In this document: piece by piece, positions 53,269 through 61,210 of the stretch
Layout of the letters: each line of letters opens with the position of its first letter
How positions within the stretch are numbered: the first letter of the stretch is position 1
NCBI RefSeq assembly: GCF_042138895.1
Contig: NZ_JBHIKW010000014.1
Span: 56,279-120,278, forward strand
Length of the DNA: 64,000 nt
Reading direction: 5' to 3'
DNA from: Cedecea selenatireducens
GTDB lineage: Bacteria; Pseudomonadota; Gammaproteobacteria; Enterobacterales; Enterobacteriaceae
Position numbers and translations under genes: made by a program
Notes under the pieces: generated by a model
Databases searched by the model: none
The model's input: the letters and a program-made list of their open reading frames with translations, nothing else
Told to the model about the DNA's origin: nothing

Positions 53269-54486
53269 ATGCAAAATCACGGCATCAAAAAAATCGTTCT
53301 CGCATACTCTGGCGGCCTCGACACTTCAGCCATCATTCCATGGCTGAAAGAGAACTACGGCGGCTGCGAAGTTGTCGCCTGCGTGGTGGATATCGGCCAG
53401 GATCGTGAAGATCTGAAAGGCGTTGAGCAGAAAGCGCTGCGCTCCGGGGCTACTGAGTGCTACGTCGTGGATGCGCGTGAAGAGTTTATCAGCGACTATG
53501 TTTACCCTGTGCTGCAGACCGGCGCGCTGTATGAAGGCAGCTACCTGCTCGGTACGTCTATGGCGCGTCCGCTGATCGCTAAGGCGCTGGTAGATGTAGC
53601 GAACAAAGTGGGCGCTGATGCGCTGTGCCACGGTGCGACCGGTAAAGGTAACGACCAGGTGCGTTTCGAATCCACCTGGGCCGCGCTGGCTCCACATCTG
53701 AAGGTTGTTGCGCCATGGCGTGAGTGGAACCTGCGTTCCCGTGAAGCGCTGCTCGACTACCTGAAAGAGCGTGACATCCCGACCACCGCCTCACTGGAAA
53801 AAATCTACAGCCGTGACGAAAACGCATGGCACATTTCCACCGAAGGCGGCGTGCTGGAAAGCCCGTGGAATGCCCCGAACAAAGATTGCTGGGTGTGGAC
53901 CGTTGACCCGCAGGAAGCGCCGGACCAGGCCGAGCAGGTGACCGTTACCGTTAAGCAGGGCAAAGTGGTTGCCGTTAACGGCGAAGCGATGAGCCCGTTC
54001 AAATGTTTGGAAACCCTGAATGCGATTGGCTCTAAGCACGGTATTGGCCGTATCGATATCGTAGAAAACCGTCTGGTGGGCATAAAGTCCCGTGGCTGCT
54101 ATGAAACCCCAGGGGGCACGATTATTATGGCCGCGCTGCGTGGCGTTGAGCAGCTGGTGCTGGATCGTGATTCCTTCAAATGGCGTGAGCAGCTGGGCCT
54201 CGAAATGTCCTACGTCGTGTACGATGGCCGCTGGTTTGCACCGCTGCGTAAATCTCTGCAGGCCTCTGCCGAGTCGCTGGCGGAAGAAGTGAACGGTGAA
54301 GTAGTGCTGCAGCTATATAAAGGCCAGGTGACGGCGATTCAGAAAAAATCACCGAACAGCCTGTATAGCGAAGAATTTGCGACCTTTGGCGAAGATGAAG
54401 TTTACGATCACAGCCATGCCGGCGGCTTTATCCGTCTGTTCTCGCTCTCTTCTCGTATCCGTGCGCTGAACGAACTTAAGAAGTAA
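53269..54486 (+). CDS. argG: Argininosuccinate synthase
   Basis: ATP-dependent ligation of citrulline and aspartate to argininosuccinate. The 405 residues start with the PP-loop LAYSGGLDTS and keep CHGATGKGNDQVRFE and YSRDENAWHISTEGG. This is the roughly 400-residue form found in many bacteria; E. coli argG encodes a longer (447 residue) form and lies elsewhere on its chromosome. Here it lies between argB and argH, so all late arginine steps are in one operon. The longest gap in the operon, 78 bases, follows it. Confidence 0.96.
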   Translation: MQNHGIKKIVLAYSGGLDTSAIIPWLKENYGGCEVVACVVDIGQDREDLKGVEQKALRSGATECYVVDAREEFISDYVYPVLQTGALYEGSYLLGTSMARPLIAKALVDVANKVGADALCHGATGKGNDQVRFESTWAALAPHLKVVAPWREWNLRSREALLDYLKERDIPTTASLEKIYSRDENAWHISTEGGVLESPWNAPNKDCWVWTVDPQEAPDQAEQVTVTVKQGKVVAVNGEAMSPFKCLETLNAIGSKHGIGRIDIVENRLVGIKSRGCYETPGGTIIMAALRGVEQLVLDRDSFKWREQLGLEMSYVVYDGRWFAPLRKSLQASAESLAEEVNGEVVLQLYKGQVTAIQKKSPNSLYSEEFATFGEDEVYDHSHAGGFIRLFSLSSRIRALNELKK

Positions 54487-54492
54487 TTTTTA

Positions 54493-54528
54493 CCCTCACT
54501 CTTTCCCTGGACAGGGAGTGGGTGAGGG
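54493..54528. repeat. Palindromic intergenic element between argG and argH
   Basis: CCCTCAC pairs with GTGAGGG, and inside this CCCT pairs with AGGG. The pattern resembles the short palindromic repeats with CCCTCACCC cores that are scattered between genes in many proteobacteria. Only one copy is seen in this window, so repeat status is inferred. Confidence 0.45.
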
Positions 54529-54564
54529 GCAAACGAATATTAATATGATGAATGGAGCATGACT

Positions 54565-55938
54565 ATGGCACTTTGGGGTGGGCGTTTTACTCAGGCAGCC
54601 GATCGGCGGTTTAAGCAATTCAATGACTCTTTGCGCTTTGACTATCGCTTAGCTGAGCAAGACATCGTAGGTTCCGTCGCCTGGTCCAAAGCGCTGGTCA
54701 CCGTGGGCGTGCTGACCGAAGCTGAGCAGCAGCAGCTCGAGCAGGCTCTGAAAGTTTTGCTGGAAGAAGTACAGGCCAATCCGCAGGCGATTCTGGAAAG
54801 CGACGCGGAAGATATTCACAGCTGGGTGGAAGGCAAGCTTATCGATAAAGTCGGTACGCTGGGTAAAAAACTCCATACCGGCCGTAGCCGCAACGACCAG
54901 GTCGCTACCGACCTGAAACTGTGGTGCAAAATGCAGGTTAGCGAACTGCTGGCGGCCACTCGCCAGGTTCAGCAGGCGCTGATTGAAACCGCCGAAGCGA
55001 ACCAGGATGCCGTGATGCCGGGCTATACGCACCTGCAGCGTGCGCAGCCGGTGACTTTTGCTCACTGGTGCCTGGCCTACGTTGAGATGCTGGCTCGCGA
55101 CGAAAGTCGTTTACAAAGCACCTTGCAGCGCCTCGATGTAAGCCCCTTGGGTAGCGGTGCGCTGGCCGGCACGGCCTATGAGATTGACCGTGAGCAGCTG
55201 GCTGGCTGGTTAGGTTTTGCTTCTGCGACCCGCAACAGTCTCGACAGCGTATCTGACCGCGACCACGTGCTGGAACTGCTGTCCAACGCTTCTATCGGCA
55301 TGGTTCATCTGTCCCGTTTTGCAGAAGACCTGATCTTCTTCAATACCGGAGAAGCCGGTTTTGTTGAGCTGTCCGATCGCGTGACTTCCGGTTCTTCGCT
55401 GATGCCGCAGAAGAAAAACCCGGATGCGCTGGAGCTGATCCGCGGCAAGTGTGGCCGCGTGCAGGGCGCGCTGACAGGCATGATGATGACCCTGAAAGGC
55501 CTGCCGCTGGCGTATAACAAAGATATGCAGGAAGACAAAGAAGGGTTATTCGACGCGCTCGATACCTGGCTCGACTGCCTGCATATGTCGGTGCTGGTGC
55601 TGGACGGCATTCAGGTTAAACGTCCGCGTTGCCAGGAAGCTGCCGAGCAGGGCTATGCCAATGCCACCGAACTGGCGGATTACCTGGTCGCCAAAGGCGT
55701 ACCGTTCCGTGAAGCCCACCACATTGTCGGTGAGGCCGTCGTTGAAGCGATCCAACAAGGTAAAGCCCTGGAAGCCTTAGCCCTGGCCGATCTGCAGAAA
55801 TTCAGTGCGGTCATTGGCGAAGACGTTTATCCGATCCTGTCGCTGCAATCCTGTCTCGACAAACGCGCCGCGAAAGGCGGCGTTTCTCCGAAGCAGGTTG
55901 CTCTGGCTATCGCTGACGCCAAACAGCGCCTGGTCTAA
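54565..55938 (+). CDS. argH: Argininosuccinate lyase
   Basis: Last step of arginine synthesis: splits argininosuccinate to arginine and fumarate. From 54565 (GGAG upstream) it has 457 residues, as in E. coli, with WGGRFTQAAD, HTGRSRNDQVATD and the superfamily signature GSSLMPQKKNPD. A start two codons upstream (54559) is possible but not supported by homology. Confidence 0.97.
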   Translation: MALWGGRFTQAADRRFKQFNDSLRFDYRLAEQDIVGSVAWSKALVTVGVLTEAEQQQLEQALKVLLEEVQANPQAILESDAEDIHSWVEGKLIDKVGTLGKKLHTGRSRNDQVATDLKLWCKMQVSELLAATRQVQQALIETAEANQDAVMPGYTHLQRAQPVTFAHWCLAYVEMLARDESRLQSTLQRLDVSPLGSGALAGTAYEIDREQLAGWLGFASATRNSLDSVSDRDHVLELLSNASIGMVHLSRFAEDLIFFNTGEAGFVELSDRVTSGSSLMPQKKNPDALELIRGKCGRVQGALTGMMMTLKGLPLAYNKDMQEDKEGLFDALDTWLDCLHMSVLVLDGIQVKRPRCQEAAEQGYANATELADYLVAKGVPFREAHHIVGEAVVEAIQQGKALEALALADLQKFSAVIGEDVYPILSLQSCLDKRAAKGGVSPKQVALAIADAKQRLV

Positions 55939-55956
55939 TCCCCTCGAAATTTGAAC

Positions 55957-55982
55957 AAAAAAAAGCGGACATACTGTCCGCT
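55957..55982 (-). terminator. oxyS terminator, also facing argH
   Basis: AGCGGAC pairs with GTCCGCT around a 5-base loop; on the minus strand eight T follow. Confidence 0.88.
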
Positions 55983-56080
55983 AAAAGTTCACGTTGGCTT
56001 TAATAATTCGTCAGGTTCAGAGAACAGAGAGTCTCTGCAGCCGCGCTTCGTTCTCGGGTAAGTAAGAGCGAAGCGCCTTG
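55958..56080 (-). ncRNA. oxyS: OxyS small regulatory RNA
   Basis: Peroxide-induced Hfq-binding sRNA, divergent from oxyR. On the minus strand the 19-nt block AAAGCCAACGTGAACTTTT (56001-55983) is the conserved linker of E. coli OxyS, followed by a terminator stem AGCGGAC/GTCCGCT and eight T. Upstream is a first stem-loop, GCGCTTCG/CGAAGCGC, with an 18-base loop (arms 56076-56069 and 56050-56043). The first stem-loop differs in sequence from E. coli, so targets that depend on its loop may differ. The 5' end is estimated from a -10-like AATAAT at 56098-56093. Confidence 0.8.
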
Positions 56081-56112
56081 CTGTTGTGGGTTATTATTCA
56101 CCAACATTGCTT

Positions 56113-56148
56113 GATAGGGATAATCGTTCGTTGCTATGCTATCTATCG
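56113..56148. promoter_or_regulatory. OxyR binding region between oxyS and oxyR
   Basis: Spaced ATAG and CTAT half-motifs (GATAGGG at 56113, GCTATGCTATCTATC at 56133-56147) fit the four-part OxyR pattern loosely. By analogy OxyR would activate oxyS and repress its own gene from here. The exact footprint is not resolved. Confidence 0.55.
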
Positions 56149-56180
56149 CCATGAACTATCGTGGCACAGGAGGATAGAGA

Positions 56181-57098
56181 ATGAATATTCGAGATCTTGA
56201 ATACCTGGTGGCGCTGGCCGAGCACCGCCATTTTCGTCGGGCAGCGGATGCCTGTCACGTTAGCCAGCCGACGCTGAGCGGCCAGATTCGCAAGCTGGAA
56301 GATGAACTTGGCGTCATGCTGCTGGAGCGTACCAGCCGTAAAGTGCTGTTCACCCAGGCAGGTTTGCTGCTGGTGGATCAGGCCAGAACGGTGCTGCGTG
56401 AAGTCAAAGTGCTGAAAGAGATGGCAAGCCAGCAGGGCGAAGCCATGTCCGGCCCGCTACACATCGGCCTGATCCCAACCGTGGGACCTTATCTGCTGCC
56501 GCAAATTATTCCGATGCTGCATCAAACCTTCCCAAAGCTGGAAATGTATCTGCACGAAGCCCAAACCCATCAGCTGCTGGCGCAGCTTGATAGCGGTAAG
56601 CTGGACTGTGCCATTCTGGCGCTGGTGAAAGAAAGCGAAGCGTTTATCGAAGTGCCGCTGTTTGATGAGCCAATGGTGCTGGCGGTTTATAAGGATCATC
56701 CATGGGCGAACCGCGACCGCGTGCCGATGTCCGATCTGGCCGGTGAAAAGCTGCTGATGCTGGAAGACGGGCACTGCCTGCGCGACCAGGCAATGGGCTT
56801 CTGCTTTGAAGCCGGCGCTGATGAAGATACCCATTTCCGGGCAACAAGCTTAGAAACGCTGCGCAACATGGTTGCAGCAGGCAGCGGCATTACGCTACTG
56901 CCAGCCCTTGCCGTACCGAAGGAGCGCCAGCGAGACGGGGTGGTTTATCTGCCGTGTTATAAACCAGAGCCGCGTCGTACCATCGGCCTGGTTTATCGTC
57001 CAGGGTCACCGCTGCGCAGCCGCTATGAGCAGCTGGCAGAGGCCATCCGCACTCAGATGGTTGGCCATTTCGACTCAGCGCTAAAACAGGCGATTTAA
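56181..57098 (+). CDS. oxyR: Hydrogen peroxide sensor OxyR
   Basis: LysR-type regulator that activates catalase, peroxidase and thiol-repair genes when an intramolecular disulfide forms. The 305 residues have the N-terminal winged helix (MNIRDLEYLVALAEHRHF, CHVSQPTLSGQIRKLE) and the redox pair Cys199 and Cys208 in EDGHCLRDQAMGFCF, at E. coli positions. AGGAGG precedes the start. Its 3' end overlaps convergent sthA by 18 bases. Confidence 0.97.
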   Translation: MNIRDLEYLVALAEHRHFRRAADACHVSQPTLSGQIRKLEDELGVMLLERTSRKVLFTQAGLLLVDQARTVLREVKVLKEMASQQGEAMSGPLHIGLIPTVGPYLLPQIIPMLHQTFPKLEMYLHEAQTHQLLAQLDSGKLDCAILALVKESEAFIEVPLFDEPMVLAVYKDHPWANRDRVPMSDLAGEKLLMLEDGHCLRDQAMGFCFEAGADEDTHFRATSLETLRNMVAAGSGITLLPALAVPKERQRDGVVYLPCYKPEPRRTIGLVYRPGSPLRSRYEQLAEAIRTQMVGHFDSALKQAI

Positions 57099-58481
57099 GC
57101 CGTTAAGCGCCGCTACCCGATAGGCTTCCGCCATCGTTGGGTAGTTAAAGGTGGTGTTAACGAAGTACTCAATGGTGTTACCGCCACCTTTCTGCTCCAT
57201 AATCGCCTGGCCGATGTGAATAATTTCGGCCGCGCGCTCGCCAAAGCAGTGGATCCCCAGAATTTCTTTCGTCTCACGGTGGAACAGAATTTTCAGCGTC
57301 CCGACGTTCATCCCCACAATTTGCGCCCGCGCGAGGTGTTTAAACTGCGCACGGCCCACTTCGTAAGGCACTTTCATCGAGGTCAGCTGTTGTTCCGTTT
57401 TGCCCACGGAGCTGATTTCAGGGATGGTATAAATCCCGGTGGGAATATCTTCTACCAGATGGCCAGTCGCCTCGCCTTTTACCAGCGCCTGAGCGGCGAT
57501 GCGTCCCTGGTCATAGGCCGCTGAAGCCAGGCTTGGGTAGCCGATAACGTCGCCCACCGCGTAAATATGCGGCAGCGCGGTCTGGTACATGCTGTTGACC
57601 TTGATAAGCCCACGGCTGTCCGCTTCCAGACCGATGTTCTCCAGCGCCAGCGAATCCGTGTTCCCGGTACGTCCGTTAGCGTAAAGCAGGCAATCCGCCT
57701 TCACTTTTTTGCCGGATTTCAGGGAAACGATCACGCCGTCATCCACGCCTTCAATCTTCTCGAACTCTTCGTTGTGGCGGATAACCACGCCGCTGTTCCA
57801 GAAGTGATAGGAGAGCGAGTCCGACATTTCCTGATCGAGGAAAGCCAGCAGGCGATCGCGGGTGTTGATCAGGTCGACTTTGACGTTCATCCCACGGAAG
57901 ATCGAAGCGTATTCGCAGCCGATCACCCCGGCGCCATAGATGATCACATGGCGTGGTTCGTGATGCAGGCTAAGGATAGAGTCGCTGTCGTAGATGCGCG
58001 GATGGGTAAAATCAACCTCCGGCGGGCGGTAAGGCCGCGAGCCGCAGGCAATGACAAACTTCTCGGCGGTATAGGTTTCGACCGATCCATCGTGGCACTG
58101 CAGCGCGATGGTATGTTCATCCACAAAGTGCGCGTCCCCCTGCAGCATTTCGCAGCGATTACGCTCGTAAAAGCCCTGGCGCATGCGGGTTTGCTGGTTA
58201 ATCACGCTGTCGGCGTGGTTAAGGATGTCGGCAAAAGAGGAGCGGAGAAGGTGAGTGTGGTCGCTGTATAACGGGTTTTGATTGAATTCAATAATGCGGC
58301 TGACTGCGTGGCGGAGGGCTTTTGAAGGGATGGTGCCCCAGTGGGTGCAACCGCCGCCGACATTATGGTAGCGCTCAATCACCGCTACCCTGGCTCCTTG
58401 TTTCACCAGACCCATGGCGGCACCTTCGCCTCCGGGACCGGAACCAATCACTATTGCGTCATAATCGTAGGTTTGTGGCAT
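57081..58481 (-). CDS. sthA: Soluble pyridine nucleotide transhydrogenase
   Basis: FAD enzyme that mainly reoxidises excess NADPH with NAD+. The 466 residues have the N-terminal FAD motif GSGPGGEGAAMG, the NAD(P) motif GAGVIGCEYAS and the C-terminal dimerisation domain of flavoprotein disulfide reductases. The region GGGCTHWGTIPSKAL has a single cysteine where disulfide reductases have the CxxxxC pair, as is normal for SthA (UdhA). Confidence 0.96.
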   Translation of the reverse strand: MPQTYDYDAIVIGSGPGGEGAAMGLVKQGARVAVIERYHNVGGGCTHWGTIPSKALRHAVSRIIEFNQNPLYSDHTHLLRSSFADILNHADSVINQQTRMRQGFYERNRCEMLQGDAHFVDEHTIALQCHDGSVETYTAEKFVIACGSRPYRPPEVDFTHPRIYDSDSILSLHHEPRHVIIYGAGVIGCEYASIFRGMNVKVDLINTRDRLLAFLDQEMSDSLSYHFWNSGVVIRHNEEFEKIEGVDDGVIVSLKSGKKVKADCLLYANGRTGNTDSLALENIGLEADSRGLIKVNSMYQTALPHIYAVGDVIGYPSLASAAYDQGRIAAQALVKGEATGHLVEDIPTGIYTIPEISSVGKTEQQLTSMKVPYEVGRAQFKHLARAQIVGMNVGTLKILFHRETKEILGIHCFGERAAEIIHIGQAIMEQKGGGNTIEYFVNTTFNYPTMAEAYRVAALNGLNRLF

Positions 58482-58677
58482 TGTAAGGCTTACCTGTTTT
58501 TATACATAAAGGCAACACGATGGTAACATCAACCGGGAATTTCCCCAATTCTTGTTGTGCTTTTTACCGCCAGTTCAGGTCAATGTTCCGTAAACAATCA
58601 TTCACAATACACTATAAAAGCGGTAGCTTGATTCTCTGATATAGTTCCAGCTCTGTTTGAAGGATTCAGGCAATATG

Positions 58678-59319
58678 ATGGGTGTAAGAGCGCAACAAAA
58701 AGAGAGAACCAGGCGTTCTTTAGTCGAAGCCGCATTTAGCCAGCTAAGCGCCGAAAGAAGCTTTGCCAGCCTGAGCCTGCGTGAAGTTGCCCGCGAAGCC
58801 GGCATTGCGCCGACGTCATTTTATCGCCATTTCCGCGATGTTGATGAACTCGGCCTTACCATGGTCGATGAAAGTGGCCTGATGCTGCGTCAGCTAATGC
58901 GCCAGGCGCGTCAACGCATCGCGAAGGGCGGCAGCGTTATCCGCACGTCGGTTTCCACCTTTATGGAATTTATCGGCAATAACCCTAATGCCTTCCGCCT
59001 GCTGCTGCGCGAGAGATCGGGCACGTCTGCGGCGTTTCGTGCCGCGGTTGTCCGTGAAATTCAGCACTTCATTGCGGAACTTGCCGACTATTTAGAACTC
59101 GAAAATCGCATGCCTCGCAGCTTCACGGAAGCGCAGGCGGAAGCGATGGTCACGATTGTTTTTAGTGCAGGTGCCGAAGCGCTGGACGTTGATATCGAAC
59201 AACGTCGCCAGCTCGAAGAGCGACTGGTGCTGCAGTTACGTATGATCTCGAAAGGGGCCTACTACTGGTATCGCCGGGAACAAGAAAAAATGGCGCTTGC
59301 TCATTTATCCGAAGAGTGA
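58678..59319 (+). CDS. fabR: Unsaturated fatty acid biosynthesis repressor FabR
   Basis: TetR-type repressor of fabA and fabB that senses the ratio of unsaturated to saturated acyl chains. From 58678, 213 residues with an N-terminal HTH (LSLREVAREAGIAPTSFYRHF) nearly identical to E. coli and the C-terminal VEAAF and AYYWYRREQEK segments. ATG codons at 58675 and 58657 are in frame; 58678 has the best spacing from CAGG. The last few residues differ from E. coli. Forms an operon with yijD. Confidence 0.94.
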   Translation: MGVRAQQKERTRRSLVEAAFSQLSAERSFASLSLREVAREAGIAPTSFYRHFRDVDELGLTMVDESGLMLRQLMRQARQRIAKGGSVIRTSVSTFMEFIGNNPNAFRLLLRERSGTSAAFRAAVVREIQHFIAELADYLELENRMPRSFTEAQAEAMVTIVFSAGAEALDVDIEQRRQLEERLVLQLRMISKGAYYWYRREQEKMALAHLSEE

Positions 59320-59333
59320 AGGAACGAGCAGCA

Positions 59334-59690
59334 ATGAAACAGTTACAAGATAGAGGTACGCTGGCGCTGGCGTTTATCGCTGGCCTGTCGATTAACGGAT
59401 CTTTTGCCGCGCTGTTTAGCTCGGTGGTCCCGTTCTCGATTTTCCCTGTTATTGCCCTGGTGCTGACGGTTTACTGCCTGCATCAGCGTTACCAGAACCG
59501 AACTATGCCCGTTGGGTTACCGAGCCTTGCCGCCGCGTGCTTTGTCTTAGGCGTGCTGCTTTATAGCTCTGTAGTTCGCGTTGAGTACCCGGTGATTGGC
59601 TCTAACTTTGTGCCTTCGATTCTGTCGGTGATGGTGCTGTTTTGGATTGTATTTAAGGTTCGTTCCCGTAAGTCAGAAGCGGCCGAGTAA
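59334..59690 (+). CDS. yijD: DUF1422 family inner-membrane protein YijD
   Basis: A 118-residue membrane protein of unknown function (DUF1422), with about four hydrophobic segments: residues 10-30 (LALAFIAGLSINGSFAAL), 33-52, 65-85 and 95-112. The start at 59334 after AAGGA aligns with E. coli YijD (119). It begins 14 bases after the fabR stop, so cotranscription with fabR is likely and a membrane-lipid role is suggested by context only. Confidence 0.9.
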   Translation: MKQLQDRGTLALAFIAGLSINGSFAALFSSVVPFSIFPVIALVLTVYCLHQRYQNRTMPVGLPSLAAACFVLGVLLYSSVVRVEYPVIGSNFVPSILSVMVLFWIVFKVRSRKSEAAE

Positions 59691-59702
59691 GCCAGACGAA
59701 AA

Positions 59703-59730
59703 CAAAAAAGGACGCCTCGGCGTCCTTTTC
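59703..59730. terminator. Bidirectional terminator between yijD and trmA
   Basis: AAGGACGCC pairs with GGCGTCCTT around a very short loop, with an A run to the left and four T to the right. Confidence 0.85.
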
Positions 59731-60831
59731 TTATTTGCGTGTGAGCAGTACGCCACATTCCATATGGTGCGTATACGGGAACTGGTCGAACAGCGCGAGC
59801 CGGGCGATGTTGTGGGTCTGAGACAAGGTCTCCAGATTCTCGCACAGCGTTTGTGGGTTGCAGGAGATATAAAGGATGTGCGGGTAGGCCTGCACCATTT
59901 TTACCGTGTCAGCATCCAGGCCGCTGCGTGGTGGATCGACAAAAATGGTCTCGCACTGATAGCTCTTAAGATCGATCCCCTGCAGACGGTTAAACTCCCT
60001 GACGCCGTTCATCGCCTGGGTAAACTCTTCTGCCGCCATGCGGATGATTTGCACGTTATCAATGTTGTTGGCCGTGATGTTGTACTGTGCCGCCGCAACA
60101 GAGGGTTTCGCAATTTCGGTTGCCAGCACGCGGTCAAAATTACGGGCCAGCGCCAGCGAGAAGTTACCGTTCCCGCAGTACAGCTCAAGCAGATCGCCGC
60201 TTGAGTTTTCCGTCGCGTTCAACGCCCACTCCAGCATCTGAATATTCATGGCGGCGTTTGGCTGGGTGAAGCTGTTCTCAACCTGGCGGTAAATCATCTC
60301 TTTGCCGGCTACCGGCAGACGCTCGTCGATGAAATCCTGGTCCAGTTCAATTTTGGTTTTGGTGGCGCGCCCAATTAAGTGCACGTCAAAACCACGTGCA
60401 CGCAGGCTGTCGCGCAGCGCTTCGGCGTGCCGCTGCCACTCATCATCCAGCTTGCGGTGGTAGAGCAGAGAGACCACGGCCTGATTGCTCAGGGTGGTCA
60501 GGTAGTCAATCTGGAACAGCTTGTGGCGCAGCGCTGGAATATCTCGAACGCCGTCCAGCATGGCTGGCATCAGGGCGTTAATCAGCTCGCTTGCCGCCGG
60601 GAAACTGTTGACGCGGATGCGGCTTTTGGTCTGTTGATCGAACATGATGTGATAGAGATCGTCACCTTCATGCCAGATACGGAACTCGGCTCGCATACGG
60701 TAGTGACTGACCGGTGAGCGGAATACCTCCGGGGCCGGTGCGGCAAAGGGCGCCATCATGCCTTGCAGGCGAGTGACTTTTTCCGCCAGCTGCGCGTCGT
60801 ACTGATCTGTCGGGAGGTGTTCAGGGGTCAT
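59731..60831 (-). CDS. trmA: tRNA (uracil-5-)-methyltransferase TrmA
   Basis: Makes ribothymidine at position 54 of the T-loop in all tRNAs using S-adenosylmethionine. The 366 residues have the SAM motif DLLELYCGNGNFSLALA, FVDPPRSGLD and the catalytic Cys in YISCNPQTL. Length equals E. coli TrmA. Divergent from btuB. Confidence 0.97.
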   Translation of the reverse strand: MTPEHLPTDQYDAQLAEKVTRLQGMMAPFAAPAPEVFRSPVSHYRMRAEFRIWHEGDDLYHIMFDQQTKSRIRVNSFPAASELINALMPAMLDGVRDIPALRHKLFQIDYLTTLSNQAVVSLLYHRKLDDEWQRHAEALRDSLRARGFDVHLIGRATKTKIELDQDFIDERLPVAGKEMIYRQVENSFTQPNAAMNIQMLEWALNATENSSGDLLELYCGNGNFSLALARNFDRVLATEIAKPSVAAAQYNITANNIDNVQIIRMAAEEFTQAMNGVREFNRLQGIDLKSYQCETIFVDPPRSGLDADTVKMVQAYPHILYISCNPQTLCENLETLSQTHNIARLALFDQFPYTHHMECGVLLTRK

Positions 60832-60927
60832 GGCTAGCCATCCAGTCGGTCAATGAATACAAACTACGCGGCGATTGTAGGGATTCAACTCACGATGTCC
60901 AGCCCGATTGCTATAAGAAGTTCTGCT

Positions 60928-60943
60928 GGAAGTCTGGACATCT
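60928..60943. promoter_or_regulatory. Tandem Met-box-like pair in the btuB promoter region
   Basis: Two contiguous 8-mers, GGAAGTCT and GGACATCT, each match the Met box AGACGTCT at six of eight positions in exact register. They directly abut the TATATA stretch that is the best -10 candidate for btuB. The minus-strand reading AGATGTCC is identical to the first metB box. MetJ binding is inferred. Confidence 0.45.
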
Positions 60944-60961
60944 ATATAAGCCTAACGGTAG

Positions 60962-61202
60962 CATGGCTTTTCCGGCCTCCTGAGAGTTAAAAGGGAACCC
61001 AGTGTAATTCTGGGGCTGACGCGCAGCGGTAAGGATCGGCGAGATGAATGCATTAAGCAGACACTGCTTTCTATATATAAGCGGGAAGTCCTCATCTCAA
61101 TTAAGCCCCCAAGCCCGAAGACCTGCCGGAATGACGTCGCAAGTGATATGGCTATCGCGTGCTATTTGCCATATCTGCGGCATCCTATTCGAAAGCGGAT
61201 GC
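60962..61202 (+). promoter_or_regulatory. Cobalamin (B12) riboswitch in the btuB leader
   Basis: Adenosylcobalamin-sensing leader that lowers btuB translation and mRNA when B12 is abundant. Recognised by GGGAACCCAGTG, the core GCTGACGCGCAGCGGTAAGG (61015-61034), the B12 box GACACTGC near 61060 and the 3' core GCCCGAAGACCTGCC (61112-61126). The leader ends in a hairpin GCATCC (61180-61185)/GGATGC (61197-61202) that buries the btuB ribosome site GGA, the expression platform. Confidence 0.93.
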
Positions 61203-61210
61203 TTATATAA

